This document shows, piece by piece, positions 9,501 through 16,379 of a stretch of 34,818 nt of DNA. Made by a program: the position numbers and the translations under genes. This DNA is from an uncultured Bacteroidales bacterium. Lineage in GTDB: Bacteria; Bacteroidota; Bacteroidia; Bacteroidales; Bacteroidaceae. The first letter of the stretch is position 1. Each line of letters begins with the position of its first letter. The notes beneath the pieces were generated by a model. That model was not told where the DNA came from, did not search any database, and worked only from the letters and a program-made list of their open reading frames with translations. Location: contig CADAJV010000019.1 of assembly GCA_902788275.1 (NCBI GenBank), positions 1 to 34,818 on the forward strand, read 5' to 3'.

Positions 9501-10229
9501 GGCACCAACGGCGAGCGCGAGATGGCCTATGTCCTTTACCTGGCCGGCTTCGATGTCAAAGACGTCATGATGACCGACCTCATCAGCGGTCGCGAAACCC
9601 TCGACGACATCAACATGATAGTCTTCTGCGGCGGCTTCTCCAACTCCGATGTCCTCGGCTCCGCCAAGGGCTGGGCAGGCGCCTTCCTCTACAATCCCCG
9701 TGCCAAGGCAGCCCTCGACCGCTTCTACGCCCGTCCCGACACCCTCTCGCTCGGCGTATGCAACGGCTGCCAGCTTATGGTCGAGCTCGGGCTCATCAAT
9801 CCCGAGCAGCCGGGCAGCAGCCGCATGCTCCACAATGTAAGCCATAAGTTTGAGAGCAACTTCGTAGGTGTCACCGTCCAGACCAACCGCTCCGTCATGC
9901 TCGGCTCACTCAGCGGCAGCAAGCTCGGCGTGTGGGTGGCCCATGGCGAAGGACGCTTCCACCTGCCCCTGCCCGAGGATAAGTACAATATAGTGCTACG
10001 ATACAGTTACGAGGACTATCCCGCCTGCCCCAACGGTTCCGACTACTGCGCAGCAGCCATCTGCTCGCCCGACGGCCGTCACCTGGCCATGATGCCCCAT
10101 CCCGAGCGCGCCTTCCTGCCCTGGCAGTGCGCCTACTATCCCGCCGACCGTCTGGCCGACGACATCACCCCTTGGGTGGAAGCCTTCGTCAATGCCCGCC
10201 GCTGGGTGGAGGAAAAGACCGGCAGATAA
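6513..10229 (+). CDS. purL: Phosphoribosylformylglycinamidine synthase (FGAM synthase)
   Basis: This 1238-residue single-chain enzyme converts FGAR, glutamine and ATP to FGAM in purine synthesis. Domain order is an N-terminal PurS-like part, a linker, two AIRS-type ATP/substrate halves (signature ETHNFPTTVEPFNGASTG and GGEIRDRMGGGTGSWPIAG, about 255-295) and a C-terminal class I glutaminase. The glutaminase triad is visible: C1083 (GVCNGCQ), H1196 and E1198 (MPHPER). Size matches the large fused form of Bacteroidetes and Proteobacteria. I chose the ATG at 6513 because the promoter at 6443-6474 lies over the earlier in-frame ATG at 6450, and MISFFKTT resembles normal PurL N-termini. A uracil-DNA glycosylase gene follows after 30 bp, probably in the same transcript. 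Confidence 0.97.
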   Translation: MISFFKTTTGSVIAVQTEQTALSKDDVKALCWLFGEAEAINQDKVEGFFVGPRREMVTPWSTNAVEITQNMGLKGILRIEEYFQVEGEDSDYDPMLQRMYRGLNGNIFDVDIKPAPIKIIENIEQYNEEEGLALSPEEIEYLHKVEGQLGRKLTDSEVFGFAQINSEHCRHKIFGGTFIIDGKEMPSSLFAMIKKTTKENPHKILSAYKDNVAFAQGPVVEQFAPQDQSTSDYFVIKDIESVISLKAETHNFPTTVEPFNGASTGTGGEIRDRMGGGTGSWPIAGTAVYMTSYSRISPHGDLQPWETILPVRKWLYQSPEQILIKASNGASDFGNKFGQPLITGSVLTFEHQENGEKYGYDKVVMLAGGVGYGTKRDCLKKTPRKGNKIVVVGGDNYRIGLGGGSVSSVDTGRYSNGIELNAVQRANPEMQKRAYNLVRALCEEDVNPVVSIHDHGSAGHVNCLSELVEECGGQIDMTKLPIGDKTLSAKEIIANESQERMGLLIDEKHLDHVRQIAERERAPMYVVGQTTGDAHFSFVQGDGVRPFDLDVAQMFGHSPKTVMVDQTVERKYQNPQYEQGKIAQYLEQMLQLESVACKDWLTNKVDRSVTGKIARQQCQGELQLPLSDCGVVALDYRGRQGIATALGHAPQAGLASPEAGSVLSVSEALTNIVWAPLEQGLDSISLSANWMWPCRSQKGEDARLYKAVEALSNFCCALQINVPTGKDSLSLSQQYPNGEKIISPGTVIVSAGGQVSDVRKVVSPVIKNDPKTTLLHIDFSFDSLHLSGSAFAQSLGFVGSDVPTCKNPEYFRSAFNAVQQLVSQGLILAGHDISAGGLITTLLEMTFANVEGGMEINVDGFKDDDLVRILFAENPGVVIQIANKDKAAVKHLLDNEGVAFLEIGHPTDERHILVNRQGITHQFAIDYLRDVWYHTSYLLDTRQSFHGQADQRYTNYKQQPLEFAFNPDFTGQFSQFSISPDRRTKSGVRAAIIREKGTNGEREMAYVLYLAGFDVKDVMMTDLISGRETLDDINMIVFCGGFSNSDVLGSAKGWAGAFLYNPRAKAALDRFYARPDTLSLGVCNGCQLMVELGLINPEQPGSSRMLHNVSHKFESNFVGVTVQTNRSVMLGSLSGSKLGVWVAHGEGRFHLPLPEDKYNIVLRYSYEDYPACPNGSDYCAAAICSPDGRHLAMMPHPERAFLPWQCAYYPADRLADDITPWVEAFVNARRWVEEKTGR

Positions 10230-10259
10230 TACAGCACAACATACACACCCACCTTCCTT

Positions 10260-10850
10260 ATGACCGAGGTCACCCTTGAAACCATCCGGCAGTACGTTGC
10301 AGGTTGCAAGCGCTGCGGCCTTGCCGCCGGTCGCACCCATGCCGTGCCCGGCGAGGGCTGTCCCACAGCCAGGCTGATGTGCATAGGCGAAGGCCCTGGC
10401 TACCATGAGGACCGGCTAGGCCGGCCCTTCGTAGGACCATCCGGCCAGCTGCTCGACAAGATACTCGCCGCCGCCGGATTCTCGCGACAGACTAACGTCT
10501 TCATAGCCAACATCGTCAAGTGCCGACCCCCGGCCAACCGCGACCCGCTGCCCGAGGAGCGTCAGGCATGCCTACCCCTGCTCCTCAAGCAGATAGAAAT
10601 CGTCAACCCAGCCATCATCGTGCTCCTGGGTGCCACCGCACTCAAGGGCCTCATCAACCCCTCGGCGCATATCACCCAGCTCCGCGGCCAGTGGATTGAG
10701 TGGCAAGGCAGGCTGGTCATACCCACTTTCCATCCCTCGGCACTGCTGCGCAACCCCCAGCTGAAGCGACCCGTATGGGAAGACTTCAAGCACGTCATCG
10801 ACAAATACCGCCAGCTCGTCAACCCCTCCCACCACAGCGACTACCACTGA
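10260..10850 (+). CDS. Family 4 uracil-DNA glycosylase with 4Fe-4S cluster
   Basis: The protein has 196 residues. Motif A GEGPGYHEDRLGRPFVGP (43-60) and motif B HPSALLR are those of family 4 (UDGa) glycosylases, which remove uracil from DNA in base excision repair. Four cysteines at C16, C19, C88 and C104 match the spacing of the iron-sulfur ligands. The GEGPG form of motif A favours family 4 over family 5 (GDAPA). It begins 30 bp after purL and likely shares its transcript. The tail after about residue 188 (NPSHHSDYH) is His-rich and not conserved in families I know. Confidence 0.93.
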   Translation: MTEVTLETIRQYVAGCKRCGLAAGRTHAVPGEGCPTARLMCIGEGPGYHEDRLGRPFVGPSGQLLDKILAAAGFSRQTNVFIANIVKCRPPANRDPLPEERQACLPLLLKQIEIVNPAIIVLLGATALKGLINPSAHITQLRGQWIEWQGRLVIPTFHPSALLRNPQLKRPVWEDFKHVIDKYRQLVNPSHHSDYH

Positions 10851-10869
10851 GAAGCGGTTAGCGATTTTG

Positions 10870-10984
10870 GTTTACCGTTTACAGTTTACCGTTTACGGTT
10901 AGGAGTGAGGAGTGAGACTGCGGACAAATTCTCAAATTCTTGACAGAAAAAAATCTCTTGACTCTTGGCTCTTGACTCTTGACA
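10870..10984. repeat. Heptamer word repeats between UDG and HAD genes
   Basis: GTTTACC-type heptamers repeat four times in phase at 10870-10897, then GGAGTGA twice (10902-10915). CTTGACT-type heptamers repeat four times in phase at 10957-10984 (CTTGACT, CTTGGCT, CTTGACT, CTTGACA). The GTTTAC family recurs on the other strand at 29139-29166. Confidence 0.8.
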
Positions 10985-11032
10985 GAGCGCGAAGCGCGAT
11001 AAGAATTATCAACTATCAATTATCAATTCCCC

Positions 11033-11674
11033 TTGCTTCTCGACTCCATAAAAAATATCATCTTCGACTTCGGCGGTGTGATCTGCGACCTCCACCCCCA
11101 GCGATGTCTCGACGCCTTCCGTCAGCTCGGGTGCACCATCAGCATGTTCCCCACCCAGTACTCCCAGTTCGAAGGCGTCTTCAAGCAGATAGACCGCGGT
11201 GAGATAACCACCCTCCAGTTCTACGATGCCATCCGCCAGCAGGGCCAAGTGCCCACCGCCACCAATGAGCAGATACGCCAGGCGTGGCTCAGCGTTCTGG
11301 GCGATATCCCCGAGGAGCGTTTCCAGGCCTTCAGCCGCCTGCGCCGCACCCACCGCCTCTACATCCTGAGCAATGCCAACGACCTGCACTGGCAGTACCT
11401 CAGTCGCGAACGCATGATCTATCGCGGCCACAACATACTACACTGGTTCACCCACATCTTCCTCTCCTATGAGATGCACCTCGAGAAACCCGAGCCCGAA
11501 ATCTATCAGGCCGTCCTCGATCAGGCCGCCATCAAGGCCGAGGAAACCCTCTTTATCGACGACAACCAGCCCAACCTCGATGCCGCAGCCAGACTAGGCT
11601 ACCACACCCTCCTCTCCACAGGCGGCGACTGGGTCGGTAAGATTGAAAAAGCAAAACCTGAAGGATGGAAGTAA
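11033..11674 (+). CDS. HAD-superfamily hydrolase, subfamily IA (YihX-like phosphatase)
   Basis: The protein has 213 residues. Motif I is IIFDFGGVICDL with nucleophile D12. The second Asp of the usual DxD is replaced by Gly, as in the YihX/epoxide-hydrolase-like branch. Motif II is ILSNAND, the motif III lysine is in HLEKPEPEIY, and motif IV is FIDDNQPN. An alpha-helical cap lies after motif I. YihX-type enzymes dephosphorylate small sugar phosphates such as glucose 1-phosphate, but the substrate here is unknown. The start is a TTG; no ATG stands at a sensible place before motif I. The 3' end overlaps the ribF start by 10 nt, so the two are translationally linked. A role in FMN-precursor dephosphorylation is conceivable but only inferred from this linkage. 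Confidence 0.88.
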   Translation: MLLDSIKNIIFDFGGVICDLHPQRCLDAFRQLGCTISMFPTQYSQFEGVFKQIDRGEITTLQFYDAIRQQGQVPTATNEQIRQAWLSVLGDIPEERFQAFSRLRRTHRLYILSNANDLHWQYLSRERMIYRGHNILHWFTHIFLSYEMHLEKPEPEIYQAVLDQAAIKAEETLFIDDNQPNLDAAARLGYHTLLSTGGDWVGKIEKAKPEGWK

Positions 11675-12594
11675 TCCATGACATTGACAAAGCCCGCATA
11701 GCCCACCCCTGCGTGCAGACCATCGGAGGCTTCGACGGCCTCCACCTAGGCCATCAGTACCTGCTCAGCCAGGTCAAGGATGCCGCAGCCGAGCGTCAGG
11801 CCAAATCCATGGTCATAACCTTCCGCCGCCACCCATCAGCCACACTGAGGCCCCAGCAACCCGTCAGGCTACTCACCACCCTCGACGACAAGCTCGCCCT
11901 GCTCCAGTCGCTGGGCATCGACTACGTCACCGTCCTCGACTTCACCCCCCAGATGGCCGCCATGCCCGCACGCCAGTTCATGGCCCACATCCTGCGCGAC
12001 AAGCTCCACGCCACAGCCCTGCTCATGGGCTACGACCACCGCTTCGGCCACCAGAGCCGGGAGACCTTCGCCGACTATCAGCACTACGGCACCCTGCTCG
12101 GCATAGAAGTCATCCAGGCCCTCGAGCTGCCGGCACCCCAGGGTCTCCACGTCTCATCCTCCGCCATCCGCCAGGCACTCACCGACGGCAATATCACCCT
12201 GGCCAACCAACTGCTGGGCAGACCCTACAGCCTCACCGGCACCGTTGCCCACGGCCAGCGCATAGGACACACCCTTGGGTTCCCCACGGCCAACATCACC
12301 CCCTGCGAGCCCCTTCAGCTCCTGCCCCGCCATGCCGCCTATGTCGTCCGCGCCACCGCAGCCGGAACCACACACATCGGTATGCTCTACATAGGCAGCC
12401 GTCCCACCTTCCGTTCCCTCACCGAGCAACGCATAGAAGTCCACCTTCTCGACTTCCACGGCGACCTCTACGGCCAGCCCATACGCATAGAATTTCTCTC
12501 CTTCCTGCGCGATGAGCAGCACTTCCAAACCCCCGCCGACCTCCAGCGCCAGCTCCAGGCCGACCTCCAAGCCATACGGAAATTTGAGAATTAA
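11665..12594 (+). CDS. ribF: Bifunctional riboflavin kinase / FAD synthetase
   Basis: The 309-residue protein turns riboflavin into FMN and then FAD. The N-terminal nucleotidyltransferase domain (about 1-165) carries the HxGH motif as GGFDGLHLGHQ (21-31). The C-terminal flavokinase domain (about 185-305) carries GTVAHGQRIGHTLGFPTANI, including the PTAN metal/ATP motif. Length is typical of RibF. The ATG lies inside the last codons of the HAD gene (10-nt overlap). A CPBP protease gene follows after 58 bp on the same strand. Confidence 0.96.
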   Translation: MEVIHDIDKARIAHPCVQTIGGFDGLHLGHQYLLSQVKDAAAERQAKSMVITFRRHPSATLRPQQPVRLLTTLDDKLALLQSLGIDYVTVLDFTPQMAAMPARQFMAHILRDKLHATALLMGYDHRFGHQSRETFADYQHYGTLLGIEVIQALELPAPQGLHVSSSAIRQALTDGNITLANQLLGRPYSLTGTVAHGQRIGHTLGFPTANITPCEPLQLLPRHAAYVVRATAAGTTHIGMLYIGSRPTFRSLTEQRIEVHLLDFHGDLYGQPIRIEFLSFLRDEQHFQTPADLQRQLQADLQAIRKFEN

Positions 12595-12652
12595 CTGCCG
12601 CAGGCATCGCGAACCGAAGCAGTGCCCAATCGTCCAATCGTAAAATCGTCCA

Positions 12653-13447
12653 ATGAAAAAGTCCCTACTCATCATCGGAGCCTTCCTTTTGGCTCAGGTC
12701 GTCGCTGGCATCATCATTGCCATCCCCCTCATCATGCAGGCAGCCAGCCAGGGCGCTCATGCCGTTGAGAACTTCCAGACCGGCACCACCGAGCTCCTCA
12801 TCTCCCTCATGGTAGCCGATGTGCTCATCATCGTCGCCACCATCCTCATCTGCCGCAAAGGCTGGGCAGCCCCCTTCCGCTGGAATATGCCCATGCCCCG
12901 CGGCCTCCTCACCATGCTCCTCTCCCTTGTAGGCTGCGCCGCCCTCGTCATCCTCACCGAGGCCCTCGCCGAGTGGCTCCAGCTCCCCGACCTCATGGAG
13001 GACACCTTCATGGCCATCAGCCTCAGCCCCCTCGCCCTGTGGGCCGTAGCCATCGTAGGTCCCATCACCGAGGAGGTAGCCTGCCGCTACGGCATCATCG
13101 GCTCCCTGCTCGAGATGAAGCGCTGCCCCGTCTGGGTCGCCGTCCTCGTCTCCGCCATCCTCTTCAGCCTCCTCCACATGAACCCCGCCCAGATGCTCGT
13201 AGCCTTCATCCTGGGCATCTACCTCGGCTGGCTCTACGTCACCACCCGCAGCCTCTGGCCCTGCATCCTCTGCCATGTTGCCAACAACGCCGTCAGCGTC
13301 ATCCTCATGCGCGCCTATCCCAACCCCGATGAGCAGACCCTCACCGCCTTCGTAGGCAACGGCCCCGCCTTCATCACCCTCCTCTGCGCCAGCGCAGCCA
13401 TACTCATCCTCAGCATCCTCGCCCTCCGCAAGACCACCAACCAATAA
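12653..13447 (+). CDS. CPBP-family intramembrane glutamic endopeptidase
   Basis: This 264-residue protein has about eight hydrophobic segments, with the first at about 4-30. The three family motifs are present: EEVACR (E140, E141, R145), FSLLH (F171 to H175) and HVANN (H208 to N212). These form the catalytic site of Rce1-like (CAAX/ABI) proteases in the membrane. Bacterial members serve in bacteriocin self-immunity or cleave unknown membrane substrates. No bacteriocin gene is visible nearby, so a housekeeping role is as likely. It probably belongs to the plus-strand run from ribF; the 58-bp gap holds a repeated AATCGTCC word. Confidence 0.9.
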   Translation: MKKSLLIIGAFLLAQVVAGIIIAIPLIMQAASQGAHAVENFQTGTTELLISLMVADVLIIVATILICRKGWAAPFRWNMPMPRGLLTMLLSLVGCAALVILTEALAEWLQLPDLMEDTFMAISLSPLALWAVAIVGPITEEVACRYGIIGSLLEMKRCPVWVAVLVSAILFSLLHMNPAQMLVAFILGIYLGWLYVTTRSLWPCILCHVANNAVSVILMRAYPNPDEQTLTAFVGNGPAFITLLCASAAILILSILALRKTTNQ

Positions 13448-13486
13448 CCACAGTGCCGCGCAAGCCCACTCTCAAACTTTACAACT

Positions 13487-14068
13487 ATGAAGACCTTACT
13501 AGCCATCGCCATGGCCCTATTCTCCCTTGTCGCCATGCCGCAGCATCATCGCAAGACCACCCATAGTCACCACAGGCGTACCCATCACACCACCGTCCGC
13601 CACACCGACAAGGCCAAGACCGCCACTGCCGCACCCTCCACTCAGACCGCGGCACCGGCAGCCCAGGAAGGCATCGCCTCCTTCTATGCCAAAGTTGTCA
13701 AGAGCAAGATGGCCAACGGCCAGCGCTACCACAAGGACAGCATGATCTGCGCCCACCGCACGCACCCCTTCGGCACCCTCCTCAAGGTCACCAACCTGAG
13801 GAACAACAAGATAGCCATCGTCAAGGTCACCGACCGCGGCCCCTTCAGCCGCGGCAGGATTATCGACCTCAGCTACGGAGCCGCCGAGAAGCTCGGCTTC
13901 ATCTCCTCAGGCCTCACCAAGGTCAGGGTAGAAGTCTATGACGGCCATGTCAACTCCGAGATAGACACCCACCCCACCGACTCCACCGACCTCCTCATCG
14001 ACTACAACAACCGCGAGGAATACGAATTCCCCTACATCCCCACCGAGAAGAAAGAACCCCAGGAGTAA
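13487..14068 (+). CDS. rlpA: RlpA-like septal ring lytic transglycosylase (double-psi beta-barrel)
   Basis: The 193-residue protein starts with a short signal peptide (about 1-18) lacking a lipobox cysteine. A His/Thr/Ala-rich low-complexity linker follows (about 19-60), then a RlpA DPBB domain (about 62-152). The signature residues are present in GIASFYA, MICAHRTHPFGTLLKVTNL and VTDRGPFSRGRIIDLSYGAA (the D116 region and the IDLS segment). RlpA proteins cleave glycan strands lacking stem peptides. The SPOR domain of some family members is missing. The C-terminal 40 residues are acidic and unrecognised. It starts 39 bp after the CPBP gene and ends the plus-strand run; the next strong hairpin is within the array at 14287-14433. 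Confidence 0.9.
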   Translation: MKTLLAIAMALFSLVAMPQHHRKTTHSHHRRTHHTTVRHTDKAKTATAAPSTQTAAPAAQEGIASFYAKVVKSKMANGQRYHKDSMICAHRTHPFGTLLKVTNLRNNKIAIVKVTDRGPFSRGRIIDLSYGAAEKLGFISSGLTKVRVEVYDGHVNSEIDTHPTDSTDLLIDYNNREEYEFPYIPTEKKEPQE

Positions 14069-14100
14069 ACGAAAACGTGAGGTTTGAGGTTTTGGAAACA

Positions 14101-14150
14101 GAAGGAGATAGAGGGAGATAGAAGGAGATAAAAGGAGATAGAGGACGATA
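14101..14150. repeat. Five 10-nt tandem repeats (GAAGGAGATA type)
   Basis: Five decamers lie in phase at 14101, 14111, 14121, 14131 and 14141 (GAAGGAGATA, GAGGGAGATA, GAAGGAGATA, AAAGGAGATA, GAGGACGATA). The reverse complement of almost the same array occurs at 29206-29250. Confidence 0.85.
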
Positions 14151-14163
14151 GTCCTGAGAAACC

Positions 14164-14260
14164 GCTTAACTCCTTAACTCCTCACTCCAAGCCCCTCCCC
14201 TAGCCCTCCCCTCAAGGGAGGGAGTTCTCCCCCCTGAGGGGGAGTTAGAGGGGGCTCCCC
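14164..14260. repeat. CTTAACTC repeats and C/G-rich inverted-repeat cluster
   Basis: Three 8-nt CTTAACTC-type repeats (14164-14187) precede a C-run/G-run segment able to form hairpins, for example CCCTCCC (14204-14210) with GGGAGGG (14216-14222). The words GAGGGGGAG and AGAGGGGGCT resemble the arms of the 134-bp inverted repeat at 32523-32656. Confidence 0.6.
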
Positions 14261-14286
14261 TCACTCCAGACTAATCCCAAGGAAAC

Positions 14287-14433
14287 GCAAACTAAGAGCC
14301 TTGAAACGTAATCTAAGAGCCTTGAAAATGACGGCTCGAGGCTCTTAGATTTTTTTTCCACGGAGTTAGATTTTTTTTCCACGGAGTTAAAATTTTTTTC
14401 AAGGCTCTCAGATAAAAATTTGAGCCTTAAGCC
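14287..14433. repeat. Seven-unit 21-nt-period array, inverted copy of 34589-34735
   Basis: Seven consecutive 21-nt units are in exact phase: GAGCC starts at 14296 and 14317, CCACGG starts at 14358 and 14379, and the reversed word GGCTCT follows. Unit words occur in direct and inverted form, so 14311-14322 pairs with 14341-14352 as a 12-bp stem followed by a T-run, a plausible terminator for the rlpA transcript. The whole block is almost the reverse complement of 34589-34735. Beyond 14433 a shorter 19-nt unit, with TTGAGCCTTAAGCC repeated, breaks the phase. Confidence 0.9.
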
Positions 14434-14629
14434 AAAATTTGAGCCTTAAGCCAAAATTTAAGAATAATGTAACATTTTTAGGTGTTACGTTCCCCAAGGT
14501 TGAACCTCTATAACCTTTTTCCTGTATAGACAAAATGGAAACAGTTCAAATGGAGGGATAGAAAAACATTTCTCTGTAGCAGATGTGTTGGCGTGTTGAT
14601 TGATAGCCCAAAATCCAAGAAACTATTGG

Positions 14630-14665
14630 AAAAAGCGGGGAACGAACGATTGTTCGCCCCCCGCT
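14630..14665 (-). terminator. Intrinsic terminator of TrpB2
   Basis: A 14-bp stem (14634-14647 with 14652-14665, with one mismatch/wobble region) encloses a 4-nt loop and is followed on the minus strand by a five-T run (14634-14630). It begins 22 bp after the TrpB2 stop codon. Confidence 0.85.
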
Positions 14666-14686
14666 GGTGTTTGTATAGAAATTATC

Positions 14687-16054
14687 TTAGATTATCTTTT
14701 CCAGCGTGGCGATGTTGCGTGCCACGTCCTCATCGGTGACCTCGAAGTCCTGGAGTGAACCGGCAAGGAACTGGTCGTAGGCGCTCATGTCGATGAGGCC
14801 GTGGCCGGAGAGGTTGAAGAGGATTACCTTCTCCTCGCCTGCCTCCTTGCAGCGGAGGGCTTCATTGATGGTGGCGGCAATGGCATGGCATGACTCGGGG
14901 GCGGGAATGATGCCCTCGCTCTTGGCAAAGAGAAGACCGGCCTTGAAGGACTCGCTCTGCTTGATATCGACGGCCTCCATCAGCCCGTCCCTGAGGAGCT
15001 GAGAGATTATCATGCCAGCACCATGGTAGCGCAAGCCACCGGCGTGGATATTGGCGGGCATGAAGTTGTGGCCCAGTGTGTACATGGGCAGCAGGGGGGT
15101 GAGGCCGCTGAGGTCGCCGAAGTCGTACTGGAAGACGCCGCGGGTGAGCTTGGGACAGCTGGCGGGCTCGGCGGCTATGAAACGGGTGTTCTTGCCGTCC
15201 TTTATCTTATGGCGCATGAAGGGGAAGGCTACTCCACCGAAGTTGCTGCCGCCGCCAAAACAGGCGATGACCATGTCGGGGTATTCGCCGGCCATCTCCA
15301 TCTGCTTCTCGGCCTCCAGGCCGATGACGGTCTGGTGGAGGGCTACATGGTTGAGCACTGAGCCAAGGACATAGCGACAGTTGGGGGTGGTCATGGCCAG
15401 CTCGATAGCCTCGGAGATGGCGGTGCCCAGCGAGCCCTGGTTGTTGGGGTCAACGGTAAGCACGTCCTTGCCGGCACGGGTGGACATGGAGGGGGAGGGT
15501 GTCACCTGTGCGCCGTAGGCCTGCATGATGGAGCGGCGATAGGGCTTCTGCTCATAGGAGATTTTCACCTGATAGACGGCAGCCTCGAGGCCAAAGACTT
15601 TGGCGGCATAGCTGAGGGCTGCGCCCCACTGGCCGGCACCGGTCTCGGTGGTGACATTGGTGATGCCCTGCTCCTTGCAATAGTAGGCCTGGGCAAGGGC
15701 TGAGTTGAGTTTGTGGGAGCCCACGGGGCTGACGCTCTCATTCTTGAAATAGATGTGGGCGGGTGTGTCGAGAGCCTGTTCCAAGCCGTAGGCTCTCACC
15801 AGCGGCGTGGAACGGTAGTATTTGTATTTGTCTCTTACCGGCTCAGGGATGTGTATCCAGGGGTCGATGGTGTTGAGCTCCTGGCGGCAGAGCTCTTCGG
15901 CGAAGATGGGGAAGAGGTCCTCGGCCTTGAGGGGCTGATGGGTGGCGGGGTGCAGCATGGGCATGGGCTTGTTGACCATGTCGGCCTGAATGTTATACCA
16001 CTGTGTGGGTATCTCGCTTTCAGGCAGGAAATAGCGTTTTGTCTTGGTACTCAT
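14687..16054 (-). CDS. trpB: TrpB2-type tryptophan synthase beta-chain-like PLP enzyme
   Basis: The protein has 455 residues, longer than classical TrpB (about 400) and matching the TrpB2 branch. The PLP lysine is K115 in VGSHKLNSALAQAYY. The indole-site glutamate motif is ETGAGQWG (137-144), and the phosphate-binding loop is GGGSNFGG (267-274). TrpB makes tryptophan from indole and serine. TrpB2 members often act without TrpA, perhaps salvaging indole. No trpA or other trp gene lies nearby, and the gene has its own terminator and probable promoter, so it looks monocistronic. The leader of about 155 nt contains two GC-rich hairpins of a repeated type. Confidence 0.92.
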   Translation of the reverse strand: MSTKTKRYFLPESEIPTQWYNIQADMVNKPMPMLHPATHQPLKAEDLFPIFAEELCRQELNTIDPWIHIPEPVRDKYKYYRSTPLVRAYGLEQALDTPAHIYFKNESVSPVGSHKLNSALAQAYYCKEQGITNVTTETGAGQWGAALSYAAKVFGLEAAVYQVKISYEQKPYRRSIMQAYGAQVTPSPSMSTRAGKDVLTVDPNNQGSLGTAISEAIELAMTTPNCRYVLGSVLNHVALHQTVIGLEAEKQMEMAGEYPDMVIACFGGGSNFGGVAFPFMRHKIKDGKNTRFIAAEPASCPKLTRGVFQYDFGDLSGLTPLLPMYTLGHNFMPANIHAGGLRYHGAGMIISQLLRDGLMEAVDIKQSESFKAGLLFAKSEGIIPAPESCHAIAATINEALRCKEAGEEKVILFNLSGHGLIDMSAYDQFLAGSLQDFEVTDEDVARNIATLEKII

Positions 16055-16103
16055 AATGTTTTTATTTGAAATTTGAAATTTATTGCCAAGTCCGGGGGTG
16101 GGC

Positions 16104-16178
16104 CCACGCGGCCGAACCGCGCGGCACAGTGGGAAAGGTGGACCCTGAGGTGGACCTGCGCGGGAAAACCGCGCAGCA
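16104..16178. repeat. Two GC-rich hairpins in the TrpB2 leader
   Basis: The first is CCACGCGG-CCGAA-CCGCGCGG (about 16104-16124, one mismatch). The second is CTGCGCGG-GAAAA-CCGCGCAG (about 16156-16176, perfect 8-bp stem). Both are followed by GCACA on the plus strand, as is the hairpin at 1850-1878 (which shares the CCGAA loop with the first). No T-runs follow, so they are more likely a repeated element than terminators. Confidence 0.65.
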
Positions 16179-16214
16179 CACTGTTGTTGGTTAACGTTTA
16201 GCGGTTATTGGGTG

Positions 16215-16246
16215 CTAAATTACGAAAAATCTCTGTTATGCAGCAA
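16215..16246 (-). promoter_or_regulatory. Probable TrpB2 promoter
   Basis: On the minus strand TTG (16244-16246) is followed after 21 nt by TAATTTAG (16215-16222), 7 of 8 to TAnnTTTG. The transcript would then contain both GC-rich hairpins in its leader. Confidence 0.45.
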
Positions 16247-16379
16247 GGAAGTAAGCAAAATATCAAAAAAAGTGCGTTTTTGGTAACGAAATATATGCAA
16301 AACGCAAGGTTTTGCGTAAATTCGCAGCGTGCCGAAAGGGTGACTGCGAACAGAAATCATTAAAACCTTATATATAAAT

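Larger units (their letters stand above)
14069..14686. other. Gene-free gap between rlpA and TrpB2
   Basis: This gap holds the decamer repeats, the octamer and C/G-rich inverted-repeat cluster, the 21-nt array and the TrpB2 terminator listed separately. The stretch at about 14460-14625 is AT-rich, and I see nothing recognisable in it. No coding signal, tRNA or riboswitch was found. Confidence 0.7.
16055..16379. other. Divergent gap between TrpB2 and the GH2 gene
   Basis: This 325-bp gap holds two TTTGAAA heptamers (16065-16078), the two GC-rich hairpins, the TrpB2 promoter and, near the GH2 gene, a dyad GCAAAAC-GCAAG-GTTTTGC (16297-16315). A weak -7-like TAAATTCG lies at 16317-16324 on the plus strand, 56 nt before the GH2 ATG. 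The dyad beside it could be an operator. No TTTG stands at the right spacing. Confidence 0.5.

Noticed and set aside
14287..14433. Reading the 21-nt arrays as a CRISPR array
   Set aside because: Units have no constant repeat with unique spacers, the period is too short, words occur in both orientations, and no cas gene is in the window.
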